Shown in pieces: positions 1-7,781 of a stretch of 64,000 nucleotides of DNA. The notes under the pieces are model-generated. The model saw only the letters and a list, made by a program, of their open reading frames with translations, was not told the DNA's origin and made no database searches. Position 1 is the first letter of the stretch. Each line of letters opens with the position of its first letter. Both the position numbers and the translations under genes were made by a program. Origin of the DNA: Verrucomicrobiaceae bacterium (GTDB lineage Bacteria; Verrucomicrobiota; Verrucomicrobiia; Verrucomicrobiales; Verrucomicrobiaceae); the NCBI GenBank assembly GCA_947466075.1, contig CANIBP010000002.1:1-64000 (forward strand), in the 5' to 3' direction.

Positions 1-190
1 AGGTTTGAAGTGCCATGCGAATTGAACCCGCTGCACGGCACGCCGTTGTACCAAAGTTGAATTATCAATGCTCGCGATGAACGGTGCTTTTGGAGGTCCT
101 CCCGAACATTCAAAATCCACGATGAATGGTCTTAACCGAGTGCCATTCGCTTGGCATCTTTTACTGTGATGAGCTGGATTTGGGAGAAGG
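1..190. other. intergenic sequence at window edge, nothing recognised
   Basis: I see no start-to-stop reading frame with coding character, no RNA gene and no clear hairpin here. The stretch ends at a minus-strand TAG (191-193) that would close the possible C-terminal extension of the next gene. Confidence 0.4.
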
Positions 191-280
191 CTAAGGTGCA
201 GGCGAGGCAGGTGCCGTTACCGGTGGAACCGTAGTGCTTACAGGTTCTAGCTTTGTTTGATTAGCTGCTTTGTAAGCAAC
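191..280 (-). pseudogene. in-frame continuation of the membrane-protein gene beyond its TAA
   Basis: These 29 codons are in frame with the gene at 281-733 and lie directly after its TAA. They read VAYKAANQTK, then a Pro/Thr/Ala-rich tail ending in PAP, then TAG. The first residues would extend the truncated third membrane helix to normal length, which suggests the codons once belonged to the protein. Chance is possible for such a short stretch. Confidence 0.35.
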
Positions 281-733
281 TTATGTGGCTAGGACAGTAA
301 ACGCTATCGTTGTCCAAACCTGGGGGGCGTGGTTCCAGTTCACAAGAATGCCACGGGAACGATTGGCGGCTTTTTCCCTCAGATCAGTGACGAATTTTGG
401 TTCTTCATACAAAGCAAAATTTCGCATCGCCGCCCGGAAAGCCTCTTCTTCTTTCTTGTCGATGGTATATGCGCGAAAAAGTCCCCATAGCCATTGCAGG
501 TGAGCTGCTCCAAGAATGATTGGGAAAAGTAGAAGAAAGCAGCTCCAACCACCCGCTAAATCAATTTTAGTTGTCACTAGCGCAGCGATAAAGCCTCCTA
601 GCAAAGTCCAAAAGGCAATCGACACCCGCCATTCATACTCACGTCTGAACACGATCGCATCCCAGGACGCTTTCTTAGCGTTTCGAGTTGTGTGAATTTC
701 TCGTACATAGCAGTTCGTGGGTGAGCGGTGCAA
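281..733 (-). CDS. hypothetical inner-membrane protein, possibly truncated by an in-frame stop
   Basis: The product is 150 residues from a TTG start. It has two hydrophobic segments, at about residues 38-57 and 62-80, then a charged cytoplasmic-type stretch and a third hydrophobic run that is cut off at the C-terminus (VWTTIAFTVLAT). The family is not recognised. The frame continues past the TAA at 281-283 for 29 more sense codons to TAG at 191-193. That continuation would complete the last helix and add a Pro/Thr-rich tail ending PASPAP. The gene may therefore be a nonsense mutant or contain a sequencing error. The start is uncertain because there is no ATG and no clear ribosome site. Confidence 0.55.
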   Translation of the reverse strand: MHRSPTNCYVREIHTTRNAKKASWDAIVFRREYEWRVSIAFWTLLGGFIAALVTTKIDLAGGWSCFLLLFPIILGAAHLQWLWGLFRAYTIDKKEEEAFRAAMRNFALYEEPKFVTDLREKAANRSRGILVNWNHAPQVWTTIAFTVLAT

Positions 734-830
734 ACTAGCGTTATGATCTCAATTCAGTCGTGTAATTACTTTTCTGGAGACGCTGACTAGATGTCGAAGG
801 ATTATTGGCGTTCAGCGCAAATGCAAAGGC

Positions 831-3347
831 TCACCCAAACAAACTCATCTGCCCCGCGTCCTCATCGCTGCGCGGTTTCTTCCTCGTCTTCGCGGGCACG
901 CTCGTGGCCACGGGGACTTCTTTGACGCTCTCGGCGGGCTGGTGGCCGGCTTCGAGTTGTTGGAGGACTTCTTTGGCTCTCGCGATGACGTTTTCGGGGA
1001 GGCCGGCGAGTCTCGCGACCTGGATGCCGTAGCTTTTTTCGGCGCAGCCGGGGAGGATCTTGCGGAGGAAGATGATCTGCTGGTTCCACTCCTTCACGGC
1101 GACGTTGTAGTTCTTCACGGCGCTGCGGCTTTGCGCGAGGGCGGTGATCTCATGGTAGTGCGTGGCGAAGAGGCAGCGGGCACCGATGTGATCATGCAGG
1201 TGCTCGGCGACGCTCCAGGCGATGCTGAGGCCGTCGAAGGTGCTCGTGCCGCGGCCGATCTCGTCGAGGATGACGAGGGAGCGCTCGGTGGCGTTGTTGA
1301 GGATGAGCGCGGTCTCGTTCATCTCGACCATGAAGGTGGACTGGCCGCGTGCGATGTCGTCGCTGGCACCGATGCGGGTGAAGATGCGATCGACGAGACC
1401 GATCTCGGCGCTGGCGGCAGGGAGGAAGCTGCCAATCTGCGCCATGAGCGTGAGCAGCGCAGTCTGGCGCAAATACGTGCTCTTACCGGCCATGTTCGGG
1501 CCGGTGATGAGGATGAGGCGGCTTTCCTCCGGCTCCAAGGTGACGTCGTTCGGCACGAAGCGCTCGCCGCTGGTCAGATTCTGATCGAGCACGGGATGGC
1601 GGCCGTCGCGGATGAAGAGATTGCGTGTCTCGTTGAGGACGGGGCGGGTGTAATTGAAGAGCCGCGCGATTTCGGCGAGCGAGCCGAGTGAATCGAGCAC
1701 GGCGATGGCTTCGGCGGTTTCCTGGATGTGCGCGAGGTGCTCGAGGACGCGGCTGCGCAGCTCGATGAACTGCTCGTATTCGAGCGCTTTGCTGCGCTCC
1801 TCGCTGCCGAGGATTTTGTCCTCCATGCGCTTCAACTCGTCGGTGATGTAGCGCTCGCCGTTGACGGTGGTTTGCTTGCGGTGGTAGTCGGCAGGCACAC
1901 TGCCGACGTTGGCCTTGGTGATCTCGATGAAGTAACCGAAGACGGCGTTGTATTTGATCTTGAGGCTCTTGATGCCGGTGCGCTCGATCTCGCGGTTTTG
2001 CAGGTCGGCGATCCACTGGCGGCCAAGCGTGGTGGCGTTGCGGAGTTCGTCGAGAGCGGGGAGATAGCCTTCGCGGAAGACGCCGCCTTCTTTGATCTGC
2101 ATAGGCGGCTCGTCGCAGATGGCGCGTTGGATTTCCTGACAGAGCGGGGTGAGATCGTGGAGACGACGGCTGAGAGCGTAACGAAGTTCAGCGGTGCCTG
2201 ACTCTTCATCCGATTCGGACAAAAGTGTTTTGAGCGAAGGCACGACCTCCAACGAAACCGCGAGCGCCTGCAAATCACGGCCATTGCCGCTGCCTTGGCT
2301 GAGTCGGGAGCTGGTGCGTTCGAGATCGCGGACTTCTTTGAGCAGCGTGCGGATCTGGCTGAGGAGCATGGGCTCATCAATCAGCGCGGCGATCATGTCC
2401 TGGCGCTGCGTGAGAGCATCGAGATCACGCAGCGGATGCAGCACCCAGTGGCGCATTTTACGAGCGCCCATCGGCGTGCAGGTGCGGTCGAGGGCGCTCA
2501 ACAGCGTGTGCTGCGTGCCGCCACGTGCGGTGACGAGTTCGAGGTGGCTCTGGCTGGCGGCGTCGATGAGCACGCAGTCGTTCGTCTGGCCGACGCGCAG
2601 GCGCTGGATGTGATCGACACTGCGGCGGAGCTGGAACTGCAAGTATTGCAGGATGCAACCGGCGGCGCAGATGGCGGCGTTCATGCCTGTGCAGCCGAAG
2701 CCGTCGAGCGACTGCACTTTGAAATGCTGCGTGAGGCTGTGCTGTGCTTGATCGAGCAGGAAGAGATAACTTTCGATGGGTTGCGCGCTGCTAGGGCTGC
2801 CGAGAGCGTCGATCACGTCGCGCTGATCGTCACTGAAGAGCAGTTCGCTCGCCTGAAGTCGCTCAAGCTCATCAGCAAGCTCGGTGGTGTCCTTGAACTC
2901 GCCGACTTCGAACTCGCCGGTGGTGTGATCGACATACGCGAGGCCGAGTTTTTTGCCCGAACGAAACACGGCGGCAAGGTAGTTAGGTCGATTCGAGTCG
3001 AGGAGATTCAGGTCATTGATGGTGCCTGCGCTGAGGATCTGCGACACCGCCCGCTCGACGATTTTTCCAGGTGTTGGCTCGGTGGTCTGTTCGGCGATGG
3101 CGACACGCTTGCCGCCTTTGATCAACTTCGCGATGTAACCCTGCGACGAATGATGCGGCACACCGCACATGGGCACGCCGTTGCGTTTCGTGAGGGCGAC
3201 ATTGAGGATCGGTGAGGCCGTCTTCGCGTCCTCGAAGAACAGCTCATAAAAATCGCCGAGGCGGAAGAACAGCAGCACGTCCTCCGGCAGCTCGCGCCGA
3301 ATGGCGAGATACTGCTTCATCATGGGAGTGGTGGCGGCGTCGGACAT
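831..3347 (-). CDS. mutS: DNA mismatch repair protein MutS
   Basis: MutS recognises base mismatches and small loops and recruits MutL through an ATP-driven clamp. The 838-residue length is normal for MutS1. The mismatch-wedging motif is intact at the N-terminus (GDFYEL, with F33 and E35). The ATPase domain has a Walker A motif, GPNMAGKST, at about residues 616-624. Walker B reads LVILDEIGRGTSTFDG, and the FATHYHE switch motif follows. The C-terminal tail is basic and ends in QMSLFG, resembling a beta-clamp-binding motif. No mutL lies in the window. The gene diverges from the TerB-like gene, with 86 bp between them for both promoters. Confidence 0.97.
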   Translation of the reverse strand: MSDAATTPMMKQYLAIRRELPEDVLLFFRLGDFYELFFEDAKTASPILNVALTKRNGVPMCGVPHHSSQGYIAKLIKGGKRVAIAEQTTEPTPGKIVERAVSQILSAGTINDLNLLDSNRPNYLAAVFRSGKKLGLAYVDHTTGEFEVGEFKDTTELADELERLQASELLFSDDQRDVIDALGSPSSAQPIESYLFLLDQAQHSLTQHFKVQSLDGFGCTGMNAAICAAGCILQYLQFQLRRSVDHIQRLRVGQTNDCVLIDAASQSHLELVTARGGTQHTLLSALDRTCTPMGARKMRHWVLHPLRDLDALTQRQDMIAALIDEPMLLSQIRTLLKEVRDLERTSSRLSQGSGNGRDLQALAVSLEVVPSLKTLLSESDEESGTAELRYALSRRLHDLTPLCQEIQRAICDEPPMQIKEGGVFREGYLPALDELRNATTLGRQWIADLQNREIERTGIKSLKIKYNAVFGYFIEITKANVGSVPADYHRKQTTVNGERYITDELKRMEDKILGSEERSKALEYEQFIELRSRVLEHLAHIQETAEAIAVLDSLGSLAEIARLFNYTRPVLNETRNLFIRDGRHPVLDQNLTSGERFVPNDVTLEPEESRLILITGPNMAGKSTYLRQTALLTLMAQIGSFLPAASAEIGLVDRIFTRIGASDDIARGQSTFMVEMNETALILNNATERSLVILDEIGRGTSTFDGLSIAWSVAEHLHDHIGARCLFATHYHEITALAQSRSAVKNYNVAVKEWNQQIIFLRKILPGCAEKSYGIQVARLAGLPENVIARAKEVLQQLEAGHQPAESVKEVPVATSVPAKTRKKPRSDEDAGQMSLFG

Positions 3348-3433
3348 GCGTGGCGGCGACAGTCCAGAGTCACGGGGAGATGGTCAAGAGAAGTGATGCT
3401 TGATCGGGGGCGAGTGTTTGCAATGATGCGGCC

Positions 3434-3796
3434 ATGAAACAACCTCACCGCGAAGCGCTTTTCGATCTGCTCAGCCTATCCATCTATGCTGATGCCCATA
3501 TTTCTCTGACCGAGGAGCGCTTACTGGAGTCTGCTTTCATCGCGGAAGGTTGGGATTCAAAGTATCCAAAGAGCCTATTCCTTGAAGAATCCCTCGCCCG
3601 TGCTCGCGAAGCAGCAGATAGCGATGACGCGATGTTTGATTACATCAACGAGAAGGCACAGGTTTTCACGACCAAGGCTTCACAAAAGGAAGTGCTCGGT
3701 GTGGTGAAAAACATCCTGAAGAGCGATGGTGAGTCGCCCGAAGAGAACGAATTCTATAGCCTGCTGGTGCAAGCGCTGCCAAAGCCGACAAAGTAA
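3434..3796 (+). CDS. TerB-like all-helical protein
   Basis: The product has 120 residues, is acidic and predicted helical, with no signal peptide. The segment ADAHISLTEERLLESAF and the later KSDGESPEENEFYSLL resemble the two acidic helix-loop repeats of the tellurite-resistance TerB superfamily. In that fold, acidic loops (D/E-x-x-x-S-x-x-E) bind metal in some members. It stands alone, divergent from mutS and convergent with the esterase, with no other ter genes nearby, so tellurite resistance should not be assumed. Confidence 0.6.
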   Translation: MKQPHREALFDLLSLSIYADAHISLTEERLLESAFIAEGWDSKYPKSLFLEESLARAREAADSDDAMFDYINEKAQVFTTKASQKEVLGVVKNILKSDGESPEENEFYSLLVQALPKPTK

Positions 3797-3803
3797 GAGC
3801 GGC

Positions 3804-4700
3804 TTACTTCGTCGCCGGTTCGCCGAGGTGCTTTTTGAAGAAGGCGGCGGCGATCTCGACTGTTTCAGCGCACCACGGATCGCTCATCCAAAACGGATGC
3901 GGGGCATCTTTGAGCGTGTGGACGGTGGTTTCGATGCCGAGGGCTTTCAGCTTCTCCATCATCTCGGCACGACCGATTTTGAGCGTGTCTTTTTCACCCT
4001 CGATGAAGATCGTGGGCGGAACTCCGGTGCGAACGTGAGTGATGGGTGAAGCGGCCTTGTAGATTTCCGGTTTGTCCTGTGCACTAGCGCCAAAGAAAAG
4101 GATCGCGCCTTCATTGGTCTTTTCAGCATTTGCCGCAACAAGGTCCTGCGTGGCAGCCATGACGATGCAGGCTTTGACGGCGCTCGATTGATCCTTGAAC
4201 GGGCCTGCACCTTCAAACTCGGCCAGTCCGCTGGTCATGCCGGTCAAACCGGAGAGATGGCCGCCGGCGGAACCGCCCATGCAGCCGATGCGCTCAGGAT
4301 CGAGCTTCAATTCCTTGGCATGTGCTCGAAGGCAGCGGAGCGCGGCTTTGCAGTCGTGCAGGGCGGCGGGGTATTTGGCTTCGGTGCTCAAACGATAACT
4401 GACGAGGGCGGTGACGAAGCCGCGCTGCGCAAGACGCTCCATCATCGGCTTATCGCTGTCGATCTGACGTGCTTTCCAGCCACCGCCATGGATGTCGAGG
4501 ATGCAGGGCCACGTGCCTTCAGCTTCTGGCACGTAAACGTAGAGTTCGACGGTGCGCTCGGGATACTTCGCGACTTCAAGGGTCTTCAAAGTGAAGCCAG
4601 ATGGAGTTTGTGGGATGAGCTTCTTCCACTTGGGAGCATCGGCTGCGTGTGAAGTGCTGATGGTGACAGCGAGAAGGCAAAGGACGTGGCGGAGCGACAT
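3804..4700 (-). CDS. secreted alpha/beta-hydrolase (esterase, BD-FAE/acetyl-esterase type)
   Basis: This 298-residue exported serine hydrolase probably acts on carbohydrate or other small esters. It has a signal peptide (MSLRHVLCLLAVTISTSHA), an oxyanion-hole HGGGW motif at 71-75, and a nucleophile elbow GGSAGG with Ser144. Likely triad partners are Asp238 (EGEKDT) and His268 (APHPFW). I chose the ATG at 4700, which puts the signal peptide first; the open frame extends upstream only through the flotillin gene. It lies just downstream of the flotillin/NfeD genes on the same strand. Confidence 0.85.
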   Translation of the reverse strand: MSLRHVLCLLAVTISTSHAADAPKWKKLIPQTPSGFTLKTLEVAKYPERTVELYVYVPEAEGTWPCILDIHGGGWKARQIDSDKPMMERLAQRGFVTALVSYRLSTEAKYPAALHDCKAALRCLRAHAKELKLDPERIGCMGGSAGGHLSGLTGMTSGLAEFEGAGPFKDQSSAVKACIVMAATQDLVAANAEKTNEGAILFFGASAQDKPEIYKAASPITHVRTGVPPTIFIEGEKDTLKIGRAEMMEKLKALGIETTVHTLKDAPHPFWMSDPWCAETVEIAAAFFKKHLGEPATK

Positions 4701-4737
4701 GATCGAGGACGAGTAGGAGGACGAGGACGATTCTGAC

Positions 4738-6225
4738 TTAGCTGGCTTGTGGGTCGCTTGGAGGCGTGGGCTTTTTAGAGGTAGGCTTGCCGAGGAAGCC
4801 GGGGAGTTCGATGCCGGCGTTTTTGGCGATGTCGTGGAGCGGAGGAATGGCACCGACGAGGCCGGAAACGAAGTCGGCGGTGCGGGTCTTGCCGTCTTCG
4901 CCGCTGCGGCCAGAGTCCCAGACGGTGAGCTTGTCGATCTTGATACCAGAGATGGCTTTGACCTGTTCGGCGACGAGACCGGGCAGTTGTTCGGTGACCA
5001 TGAGCTGCGCGGCCTTGTCGGCGCCGCCAGCGGCTTTGACGATGGCTTCGAAGCCTTTCGCACGAGCTTCGAGTTGAGCCAGTGTACCTGCGGCTTCGGC
5101 TTCCATGTAGGTTTTGAGACCGGAGGCCTCGCCTTCTTTGATGATGCGAATCTTTTCAGCGTCAGCTTGGGCGACGAGTTCGATGCGGCGCTTTTCGGCT
5201 TCGGCTTCGAGTTCGATGCGCTGACGTTGGGCTTCGGCGTTGATGCGAACGCGATTTTTCTCGGCTTCGGCGAGCACTTCGATCTTCCGCTTCTCGATTT
5301 CTGCCTGCACGATGATGGTGGCCATTTGTGCGGCTTCTTCGCGTTTGGCGCGGCCGCGTTCGGCAGATTCTTCGGCTAAGTACGACTCTTGCAGGGCCTT
5401 GGCGCTGGCGACTTTTTCAGCGGCGGTGCCGACGCGTTCGGCTTCGGCTTCTTTTTCGCGGCGTGAGGCGATGGAGTTGGCGATTTCGACAGCAGAAAGG
5501 TTTTCACCGGTCACTGCGGCGGCCTGTGCCTGAGCGACGCTGATGCGCTTTTCTTTGTCAGCAAGTGCGGCACCGATGTCGCCATCGCGCTCTTGTTGGG
5601 AGACTTTGATTTTGGCTTCGTTGATGGCGCGGGCGGCGGCTTCTTTGCCAAGAGCTTCGATGTAGCCGGATTCGTCGGTGATGTCCTGGACGTTGACGTT
5701 GATCAGGCGGAGTCCAACTTTTTTGAGTTCGACTTCGACGCCGTTGGAGATGTTGGCGATGAGCTTGTCACGATCGGCATTGATCTCCTCGATCGGCATC
5801 GTGGCGATGACGACGCGCATCTGGCCGAAGATGATGTCTTTGGCGAGTTCTTGAATCTGCGGCTGTGTTTGCCCGAGCAAACGCTCGGCGGCGTTTTCCA
5901 TGACGCCAGGCTCGGTGCTGATACCGACGGTGAAGGTGGAGGGTGTGTTGACGCGGATGTTTTGCTGAGAGAGTGCGCCACGCAGTTGGATGTCGATGGG
6001 CATCGGCGTGAGGCTGAGGTAGGCGTAATCCTGGATGACCGGCCAAACGAAAGACGCACCGCCATGCACGCAGCGGGCGGATTTGTTGCCGCCGATCTTG
6101 CCGTAAACGACAAGGATGCGGTCAGAGGGGCAGCGTTTGTAGCGCGAAGCAAAAAACGCGAGCGTGGCGAAGACGAGGATGGCGGCGATGCCAGCCAGAA
6201 CGGGGATCATGGCGGAATTGAACAT
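4738..6225 (-). CDS. flotillin-like SPFH-domain membrane scaffold protein
   Basis: Flotillins oligomerise at the membrane and organise ordered lipid microdomains. The protein has 495 residues: an N-terminal anchor at about 6-26, an SPFH/PHB domain to about residue 200 (including NVQDITDESGYIEALGKEAAARAINEA), and a long Glu/Ala/Arg-rich coiled coil with EAEAERVGTAAEK-type repeats. The C-terminal domain covers roughly 390-495. The YqiK/FloT-type coiled coil and the adjacent NfeD-like gene, 15 bp upstream on the same strand, support the call. The window shows no cargo. Confidence 0.88.
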   Translation of the reverse strand: MFNSAMIPVLAGIAAILVFATLAFFASRYKRCPSDRILVVYGKIGGNKSARCVHGGASFVWPVIQDYAYLSLTPMPIDIQLRGALSQQNIRVNTPSTFTVGISTEPGVMENAAERLLGQTQPQIQELAKDIIFGQMRVVIATMPIEEINADRDKLIANISNGVEVELKKVGLRLINVNVQDITDESGYIEALGKEAAARAINEAKIKVSQQERDGDIGAALADKEKRISVAQAQAAAVTGENLSAVEIANSIASRREKEAEAERVGTAAEKVASAKALQESYLAEESAERGRAKREEAAQMATIIVQAEIEKRKIEVLAEAEKNRVRINAEAQRQRIELEAEAEKRRIELVAQADAEKIRIIKEGEASGLKTYMEAEAAGTLAQLEARAKGFEAIVKAAGGADKAAQLMVTEQLPGLVAEQVKAISGIKIDKLTVWDSGRSGEDGKTRTADFVSGLVGAIPPLHDIAKNAGIELPGFLGKPTSKKPTPPSDPQAS

Positions 6226-6240
6226 GGTTGTGGGAGTGAA

Positions 6241-6813
6241 TTATGCGGTTGGTTTGACGATGAAAGTGTTGGGCGGCATGAGAGCGGTGATTTCGATCCC
6301 GTGTTGCGGTGCTAGGGCGTGATCAGCATCCGTCACGGCATTAGCAGTGATGAGGCGGCCTTGGAGCATGACTTCGATTTGGCCGATGCCTTCGCGGGCG
6401 GCGGGAATGGTCACATAGACTTGGCCGCGAAGACCGATGGCACCCTCGTAATGCAGCGAGCCATCGTCTCGCAGTGACATGAGAAAACGCAGAGTGGTGA
6501 AGAGCAGCAACATGAAAATAATGCCGGAAACGAGTGCAGCTAGCGCTGTAGAGCCAGCAGACATGCCGCTGTTTTGCCCCATGACTCCCGCCCAACCGAA
6601 ACCGACGAAAAAGGCCACGAGCACACGTAGCGAGAGAATTTTGACCGCATCCGTCGTGCTACCATCGTGAGAATCGGCACCGTGGTCAAAATCGTGCGCG
6701 CCACCGCCGAAGAGAGCCCCGATGAGCAGGAACACCTGCAGTACAGAAGCGAAGATGGCGACGGCCCAGTAGAGCTGAGTGCTCGCAGCGAAATCAAACC
6801 ATGAGGAGTTCAT
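6241..6813 (-). CDS. NfeD/YqiJ-like membrane protein with C-terminal OB fold
   Basis: This 190-residue protein has a hydrophobic segment at about 14-35, a His/Asp-rich loop (GGGAHDFDHGADSHDG), two more helices at about 62-82 and 88-108, then a soluble beta-rich end (IGLRGQVYVTIP) typical of the OB-fold of NfeD/YqiJ proteins. Such proteins are encoded beside flotillins and work with them at membrane microdomains. Here it is 15 bp upstream of the flotillin gene in the same operon. The His/Asp loop could bind metal, but that is speculation. Confidence 0.8.
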   Translation of the reverse strand: MNSSWFDFAASTQLYWAVAIFASVLQVFLLIGALFGGGAHDFDHGADSHDGSTTDAVKILSLRVLVAFFVGFGWAGVMGQNSGMSAGSTALAALVSGIIFMLLLFTTLRFLMSLRDDGSLHYEGAIGLRGQVYVTIPAAREGIGQIEVMLQGRLITANAVTDADHALAPQHGIEITALMPPNTFIVKPTA

Positions 6814-6866
6814 GGCCGCAGTTTTTAGCGGGTGCGGCGCTACTGAGCAAGCCTAGATGCGTTACC

Positions 6867-6902
6867 GGATTCTGCGGTGTTTGTAAGCCGCAGACTGAAT
6901 CC
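6867..6902. terminator. hairpin between two minus-strand operons
   Basis: An imperfect inverted repeat (GGATTCTGCGG and CCGCAGACTGAATCC, with a 4-base bulge) lies immediately downstream of the 6906-7781 gene stop. There is no U-tract, so it may be a processing or Rho-assisted signal, not an intrinsic terminator. Confidence 0.35.
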
Positions 6903-6905
6903 AAA

Positions 6906-7781
6906 TCACAGGCCCGGTGGCCGCTCGGAGGCCTTGCGCATAGGCTTGCTCTTGGGTGGCGGTGCAGCGGGATCGAATAACTCGCCGCCACTTATCTGCG
7001 CACCCGCAGCGGTCATCAGCAGGGATGGACGGTTGCCCTCGGTATCACGGTAGTAGGTGCGTTTATAGATTTTGCCATCTGGGTTCACGATGGCATGGCA
7101 GAAGATGCGTGGCTGGGCCAAAAAGAAGACATGCAGTTTGTTTTTGGTGTCGATGCTGATCTGCGGCTGCACGGCCATCATGGCGGGACCGAGCAAGAAG
7201 GTGGCGATGTATGCACCGCTGCGATCATCGGTGATGCGGCAGTAGAGATAGAGTGTGTCGAGTTCGCGGAACAGGATGACTTGGAAGCGACGTGAACGTC
7301 CCGCATTGGGGAAACCTTCGGGCACACCGAACGGCTGGTCGAACATGTTTGGCTTGGAGTCAGTGATGGTCATGCGCACCTTGTTGGAGAGGTAGAACTG
7401 CCCGGAGATGGGGTGCAGCACGTTGGCGATCATGCTGAAGGTACCGAGATCGGCGGTGGAATAGGCACCGGAAATTTCGACGGTATGCTTGGTCGTGCCG
7501 CCTGCCTTCAAGGTGATGGCTTGCTCAGAACCGATAGTGACAGGCGAAAGCCTGCGACCACCGGTGTCGGTGATTTCAAACTGCAGCCAATCACGTGAGC
7601 CATGACCACCAACGACGACATCCGCGCCGGAACGGTTGGTGACGGAGACCACGGCCACGACCGGTTCACCAGTGAGGAACTGGTTTTTCAACAACGTGAG
7701 GTTGGTGACATACTGTGCATGCACGGTACCTGAGAGCAGGCAGAGAATCAGCAGTAAGAGGAGACGGTTCATAAGCTTCAA
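6906..7781 (-). CDS. hypothetical secreted protein of the pseudokinase-FGE operon
   Basis: The product has 291 residues, with a cleavable signal peptide ending in VHAQ and no recognised enzyme motif. The first 130 residues look like a beta-sandwich (FLTGEPVVAVVSVTNRSGADV), as in uncharacterised export-targeted Ig-like domains. The middle is beta-rich, and the tail is Pro/Lys-rich and basic. The start codon overlaps the stop of the upstream gene by four bases (ATGA at 7778-7781), so the two are translationally coupled. This suggests a role outside the membrane near the FGE-type domain of its partner. Confidence 0.7.
   Translation of the reverse strand: MKLMNRLLLLLILCLLSGTVHAQYVTNLTLLKNQFLTGEPVVAVVSVTNRSGADVVVGGHGSRDWLQFEITDTGGRRLSPVTIGSEQAITLKAGGTTKHTVEISGAYSTADLGTFSMIANVLHPISGQFYLSNKVRMTITDSKPNMFDQPFGVPEGFPNAGRSRRFQVILFRELDTLYLYCRITDDRSGAYIATFLLGPAMMAVQPQISIDTKNKLHVFFLAQPRIFCHAIVNPDGKIYKRTYYRDTEGNRPSLLMTAAGAQISGGELFDPAAPPPKSKPMRKASERPPGL

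Noticed and set aside
942-1691. 249-residue plus-strand frame inside mutS
   Set aside because: Antisense of the MutS ATPase domain; its acidic low-complexity translation has no family resemblance.
4701-5063. N-terminal extension of the esterase into the flotillin gene
   Set aside because: That part is antiparallel-free but in the wrong frame of a confident flotillin gene; ATG 4700 starts a normal signal peptide.
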